Positions 6,988 through 10,008 of a DNA stretch of 10,008 bases are shown in pieces. Within the stretch, counting starts at the first letter, position 1, and the number at the start of each line of letters is the position of its first letter. The position numbers and the translations under genes were made by a program. The notes below the pieces were generated by a model, which had not been told where the DNA came from, ran no database searches, and worked only from the letters and a program-made list of their open reading frames with translations. Origin of the DNA: Bacteroidales bacterium (GTDB lineage: Bacteria > Bacteroidota > Bacteroidia > Bacteroidales > GCA-2748055); assembly GCA_029934875.1 (NCBI GenBank), contig JAOZLK010000110.1:1-10008 (forward strand). Direction: 5' to 3'.

Positions 6988-8389
6988 AATAGGTAACCCT
7001 GTCTACTTTTTTCCAGGCCCCACGGGTGAAATCGGGTACCTGAATGGGCATGCTTCCCAGTTCCACAGATTTCTCCGACAGTTGTGAGATGGCCGACCAT
7101 TCGGCTGCGTCATACACATCCTGGTCCAGCGGGAGACCATTGCGCAGGCAATAGATCAGTCGATAGTCCATGATGAAGTCCATTCCGCCATGTCCACCCA
7201 CTTCCCGGGCCTTTTCTCCCACCTCTTTTGTAATGGGATGCTCATACTTTTCCAGCATCGCCTCCATTTCTTCCTCGGGAAGAAACTCGTGGGCATTGGG
7301 TTCGAATGCCAACCCCCGTTCGGGCCACTTTCGTGCAAAGCCCTTTGTTCCGCTCACCAGGTGAATCCGGCTGTAGGGCCTGGGACTGGTCACATCGTGC
7401 TGAATCATGATCGTCTTACCATTCTCGGTCCGCACCAGGGAGGTATTCATGTCACCCCGCTTATATTCCCGGGTGGCAAAATCCGAATCGGCTCCGAATT
7501 TTTCTGCTGCATAAGGATTCATGCCTGCCTGTTTGGTCGACATGGAAACAATGTGCGACATGCGATCGCCCCTGTGTATGTTCATAATGTGACAGATTGG
7601 GCCAAAGCCATGGGTCGGGTAGAGATTGCCGTTGCGGGTTTCATTCTGCTTCAGGCGCCACATACCGTGGTAGGCGGACTTCCCCGGCTCATATTCGGCG
7701 AAATTCAGAAAACGCAGGTCATGTATGTAAGCTCCCTCACCATGGAGGACCTCGCCGAACAAGCCCTGCTGGGCCATGTTCAGGGTTGCCATTTCAAAAA
7801 AGTCGTAGTTGCAGTTTTCAAGCTGCATGCAGTGCCTTTGTGTTTTTTCGGCCGTATTCACCAGTTGCCAGCATTCTTCAATGGTGATGGCAGCCGGAAC
7901 TTCTGTGGCCACATGTTTGCCATGCTCCATGGCATAGATGGCAATGGGTGTATGCAAGCCCCAGTTGGTACAGATATAAATCAAGTCAATGTCATCCCGC
8001 TCACAAATCGCCTTATAATCCTCCGGGCCATTATAGAGATCCGCTTCAGAAAATCCTTTGTCGGTAAGTATCTTCTGTGCCCTCCCCGTGTTATGTGGCT
8101 CCAGGTCGCAAAGAGCCACGATCTCCACACCTTCCATAAAAGTGTAGCGGCGAACTGCTCCAGATCCTCTCATTCCCAAACCGATAATGGCCATGCGAAC
8201 CGTTTCGATGGGTTCACATCTCAGCTCGATCACATCTTCCTGTCCGGCAGGGCGTTCGGGGCTTGGAAACAAGTCCAGGGGCCCGGCAACTTCAGCAGCT
8301 GATGGAGCAGTAGTTTGTCCACAGCCCACCATGGCAATTACTAAGGCAAAAAAACCAAGTTTAATAATCAATGAAGGTGTTGTTTTCAT
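6980..8389 (-). CDS. GH109 family glycosidase (alpha-N-acetylgalactosaminidase type), predicted lipoprotein
   Basis: This 469-residue protein belongs to GH109, glycosidases built on the Gfo/Idh/MocA fold that use bound NAD+ in a transient oxidation-elimination mechanism. The founding activity removes terminal alpha-N-acetylgalactosamine. A signal peptide ends in a lipobox-like AMVGC, with C23 the probable lipidated residue; the +2 residue is Gly, not Asp, which allows outer-membrane sorting. The NAD-binding turn is GLGMRG at 70-75. Typical GH109 blocks are EGVEIVALCDLE, EVPAA at 163-167 (in place of the EKP of dehydrogenase relatives), ENCNYDFFE from 191, YPTHGFGP at 257-264, RPYSR at 337-341 and GGHGGMDFIMDYRLIYC at 398-414. 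Length is normal for the family. It lies 34 bases after the hexosamine-kinase-like gene, probably in one transcript. GH109 members with other hexosamine specificity exist, so the substrate is likely but not proven. Confidence 0.9.
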   Translation of the reverse strand: MKTTPSLIIKLGFFALVIAMVGCGQTTAPSAAEVAGPLDLFPSPERPAGQEDVIELRCEPIETVRMAIIGLGMRGSGAVRRYTFMEGVEIVALCDLEPHNTGRAQKILTDKGFSEADLYNGPEDYKAICERDDIDLIYICTNWGLHTPIAIYAMEHGKHVATEVPAAITIEECWQLVNTAEKTQRHCMQLENCNYDFFEMATLNMAQQGLFGEVLHGEGAYIHDLRFLNFAEYEPGKSAYHGMWRLKQNETRNGNLYPTHGFGPICHIMNIHRGDRMSHIVSMSTKQAGMNPYAAEKFGADSDFATREYKRGDMNTSLVRTENGKTIMIQHDVTSPRPYSRIHLVSGTKGFARKWPERGLAFEPNAHEFLPEEEMEAMLEKYEHPITKEVGEKAREVGGHGGMDFIMDYRLIYCLRNGLPLDQDVYDAAEWSAISQLSEKSVELGSMPIQVPDFTRGAWKKVDRVTYYH

Positions 8390-8423
8390 ATCAATAATGT
8401 TAAAAGTGTTTCTTTTTATTCTA

Positions 8424-9488
8424 TCAGCTGCCGAGAATCTGCCCGATTACCTCCTTCATATAGTCCTCCTTTTCCTCCATGCACTCGATCAGCCTGCGCT
8501 GAACACTGCTTCGCACCAGGTTATGATCCGGATAGGCAGTTTTGTAGTAAACATCGCCATTTAGATAATCAGCCAGGAAACGGATTCCCATAATGTAGGT
8601 CATTAGTACCGGGGCCAGGTAGTAAGACCCTGCCTCACCGGGGGTAGAGATGGATCTAACCTGCTCAAGGTAAGCACTGGCAAACTCCCTGTAGGCATCA
8701 GCATTGAAATTCACCTTTGCCAGGTCCTTTTCATCCTCAGCCGCCGTATTGGAAATAGTCCGGATGGAATCTCCAAAATCATAATAAAGTATCCCGGGAC
8801 CCATGGTGTCAAGATCAATCACAGCACAGGCCTTCTCACCCCTGAAGAGCAGGTTATCGATTTTGGTATCGTTATGAACGACTCTCTGGGGGATCTCCCC
8901 TGCATCAACCATTTTCTCAATCAGCATCAATTTATCCTGTCGGGCCTTGTAGAAATCCACCAGTTCCCGTATATCGTCCAGTCTTCCGGCCCTGTCCCCT
9001 TCAATGGCCTCATCCAGCTGCCTGAGCCTGAACGAAAGCCTGTGGAAATCTTTGATGGCCTCCACAAAGAGGGAAGCATCCAGACTGGAGCAAGCATTTG
9101 CAAACCATCCATAACCCCTTCCTGCCTGGCTTGCCTGCCAGTTTTCTTTCACGATCCCGATTGAATAGGAGTCGGAGATAAAATTCATCATCCTCCACAC
9201 CCCCTCCGAGTCATCAATGAAGAGGTAGCCACCAGAGGCGACCGGGCAGAGGGAGGGGATCTCAAGATCCGACTCATCTGCCTCCAGGAATTCCTGAATC
9301 TTAATATGATTGGCCACAAGCCCCTGTGGATTCGTAAAAACAGCCACATTAATTTTCTGGAGAATGCAGGGCGCTGCATCCCCCTCAAAAATAACCTTAT
9401 AGGTATCGTTTATATGCCCGTCTCCAAATGGTAAGACCTCAGAAATCCCTTTGAGAGGAAAAAACTCTTTAACTATTTTATTTAACAT
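8424..9488 (-). CDS. N-acetylhexosamine 1-kinase-like protein (APH-fold phosphotransferase)
   Basis: This 354-residue cytoplasmic protein has the aminoglycoside phosphotransferase fold and resembles the bifidobacterial N-acetylhexosamine 1-kinase NahK (about 359 residues), which uses ATP to phosphorylate GlcNAc and GalNAc at C1. ATG 9488 is preferred to an in-frame TTG at 9521, since the preceding residues have no family counterpart. Signature blocks are DGHINDTY at 23-30, HNDTKIDN at 205-212 with catalytic base D207, IDLDT at 224-228 with Mg-binding D225, DFGDSIR at 237-243, RFLADYLNGDVYY from 303 and HNLVRS at 322-327. The last two regions are shared with NahK rather than with antibiotic phosphotransferases. 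It is followed after 34 bases by the GH109 gene, which would supply GalNAc. Substrate preference and the fate of the sugar 1-phosphate are inferred. Confidence 0.85.
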   Translation of the reverse strand: MLNKIVKEFFPLKGISEVLPFGDGHINDTYKVIFEGDAAPCILQKINVAVFTNPQGLVANHIKIQEFLEADESDLEIPSLCPVASGGYLFIDDSEGVWRMMNFISDSYSIGIVKENWQASQAGRGYGWFANACSSLDASLFVEAIKDFHRLSFRLRQLDEAIEGDRAGRLDDIRELVDFYKARQDKLMLIEKMVDAGEIPQRVVHNDTKIDNLLFRGEKACAVIDLDTMGPGILYYDFGDSIRTISNTAAEDEKDLAKVNFNADAYREFASAYLEQVRSISTPGEAGSYYLAPVLMTYIMGIRFLADYLNGDVYYKTAYPDHNLVRSSVQRRLIECMEEKEDYMKEVIGQILGS

Positions 9489-9493
9489 GATGC

Positions 9494-9522
9494 TAAAGAT
9501 AAAAAAAGCATTTGCGTCCAAA
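9494..9522 (-). promoter_or_regulatory. Candidate promoter for the kinase-GH109 unit
   Basis: On the minus strand TATCTTTA (9501-9494) matches seven of eight -7 consensus positions, allowing for the two free ones. A TTTG (9522-9519) lies 17 bases upstream, a slightly short spacing. The element ends only five bases before the ATG at 9488, so a transcript from it would have almost no leader. That makes it a weak call. Confidence 0.28.
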
Positions 9523-9542
9523 CTAAAATTGCTTTAAATTGT
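9511..9542 (+). promoter_or_regulatory. Candidate promoter for the outer-membrane protein gene
   Basis: TTTG at 9511-9514 is followed after 20 bases by TAAATTGT at 9535-9542, an imperfect -7 element (consensus TAnnTTTG). Spacing is right for a Bacteroidota promoter and would give a leader of about 20-25 bases before ATG 9572. It overlaps the candidate promoter of the divergent kinase gene, so the two could compete. Confidence 0.35.
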
Positions 9543-9571
9543 TTGTACAAATAAATAAACTCTAAACCATT

Positions 9572-10008
9572 ATGAAATTTATCCTTACCAGCATCGCTCT
9601 TTGCCTCGTATTTCCGGCCCTCATGGCACAGGATACCATACCCAGTGTTCAGCCCCAGGATACCGTTCCCGCCGTTGCTCCTGCTGTAGAGGTCGCTCCG
9701 GTAGCTGAGCCTGCAGCAGAACCTGTAGCTGAACCTGCACCCCAGGCGCAAGAACCGGCCCAGGCCCAGCCTGAACCTGAGAAGCCGGCAAAAAAACAAT
9801 CCGGCGAGAAGAAGATCTACTATGGCGGGTACATTAATTTCTCCTTTGGAACTTACACCTCCATTGGCATCGAGCCCATGATTGGATATAAAATTATCCC
9901 CCGGCTATCGGTTGGGGTCAAGATCAGGTACGATTACGTCCAGTACAAAGGCTCAGGGCCAGAATACTCCTACTCCAATTATGGTGGGAGCCTATTCTCC
10001 AGGCTGAG
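9572..10008 (+). CDS. Probable outer-membrane beta-barrel protein with Pro/Ala/Glu-rich linker (3' truncated)
   Basis: The gene starts at ATG 9572 and is still open at the window end, giving 145 visible residues. Residues 1-19 form a signal peptide, with cleavage before Gln-Asp in LMAQD. About 55 residues of low-complexity sequence follow (roughly 21-75), rich in Pro, Ala, Val, Glu and Gln, with repeats of the type PVAEPA, then a lysine-rich patch (EKPAKKQ, GEKK). From residue 83 the sequence alternates aromatic, glycine and hydrophobic residues (YYGGYINFSFG, GIEPMIGYKI, LSVGVKIRYDYVQYKG), the pattern of transmembrane beta strands in the Bacteroidota OMP_b-brl type families. The linker may span periplasm or contact peptidoglycan. 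No specific function is recognised. It is divergent from the kinase gene with an 83-base gap. Confidence 0.75.
   Translation, partial: MKFILTSIALCLVFPALMAQDTIPSVQPQDTVPAVAPAVEVAPVAEPAAEPVAEPAPQAQEPAQAQPEPEKPAKKQSGEKKIYYGGYINFSFGTYTSIGIEPMIGYKIIPRLSVGVKIRYDYVQYKGSGPEYSYSNYGGSLFSRL
9701..9739 (+). repeat. Short in-frame coding repeat in the Pro/Ala/Glu linker
   Basis: The 15-base word GTAGCTGAGCCTGCA at 9701-9715 recurs with one change (GAG to GAA) at 9725-9739, a period of 24 bases and therefore in frame. It encodes V-A-E-P-A twice in the low-complexity linker of the outer-membrane protein. Such repeats commonly expand or contract by slippage without breaking the frame. Confidence 0.6.

Noticed and set aside
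7190..8302. Long plus-strand ORF of 370 codons
   Set aside because: It lies antisense to the GH109 gene, whose family blocks are intact across the same stretch; its translation is low in acidic residues and rich in His, Cys and Gly, typical of a shadow frame.
8424..9488. Aminoglycoside resistance phosphotransferase
   Set aside because: The fold is shared, but the DGHINDTY, RFLADYL and HNLVRS blocks match N-acetylhexosamine kinases and the neighbour is a GH109 glycosidase.
9482..9799. Minus-strand ORF rich in Arg, Gly, Leu and Phe
   Set aside because: It is the complement of the Pro/Ala/Glu linker of the outer-membrane protein, a common source of false ORFs.

Overview
The window looks like a chromosomal carbohydrate-use region of a member of the Bacteroidota. 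The evidence is a type IX secretion (T9SS) C-terminal tail on an extracellular glycosidase, a promoter with the Bacteroidota -7 element TATATTTG, start codons mostly without Shine-Dalgarno sequences, and gene families (exported Gfo/Idh/MocA proteins, DUF6807/PmoA-like proteins, GH109, N-acetylhexosamine kinase-like proteins) that are common in that phylum. I saw no rRNA, tRNA, CRISPR array, insertion sequence or phage gene. The genus cannot be set from this sequence.

Layout: (1) 1-363 holds the end of an unrecognised reading frame and a small overlapping ORF, both weakly supported. (2) 379-5775 is a four-gene minus-strand cluster, read from right to left: a Tat-exported Gfo/Idh/MocA oxidoreductase (5775-4435), a secreted DUF6807/PmoA-like protein (4379-3339), a Tat-exported xylose-isomerase-like TIM-barrel protein (3328-2453) and a secreted GH5 glucanase with Fn3-like, CBM6-like and T9SS sorting modules (2355-379). 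A good promoter lies at 5815-5844, just upstream of the first gene. (3) L-threonine 3-dehydrogenase (tdh) stands alone on the plus strand at 5923-6945. (4) 6980-9488 is a two-gene minus-strand unit: an N-acetylhexosamine 1-kinase-like protein followed by a GH109 NAD-dependent glycosidase lipoprotein. (5) At 9572 a divergent plus-strand gene begins. It encodes a probable outer-membrane beta-barrel protein with a Pro/Ala/Glu-rich linker and runs off the window.

How the genes may work together: the GH5 enzyme would cut a beta-glucan-type polysaccharide at the cell surface. The three exported proteins upstream of it resemble the gene types used for oxidative (3-keto) attack on sugars in the periplasm, which is inference. 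The kinase/GH109 pair reads as a module that releases N-acetylgalactosamine and then phosphorylates it at C1. The tdh gene is a housekeeping threonine-degradation gene lying between the two sugar clusters. Its convergent junction with the GH109 gene carries a tandem pair of 21-bp hairpin units with a compensatory base-pair change, the most unexpected non-coding signal here.
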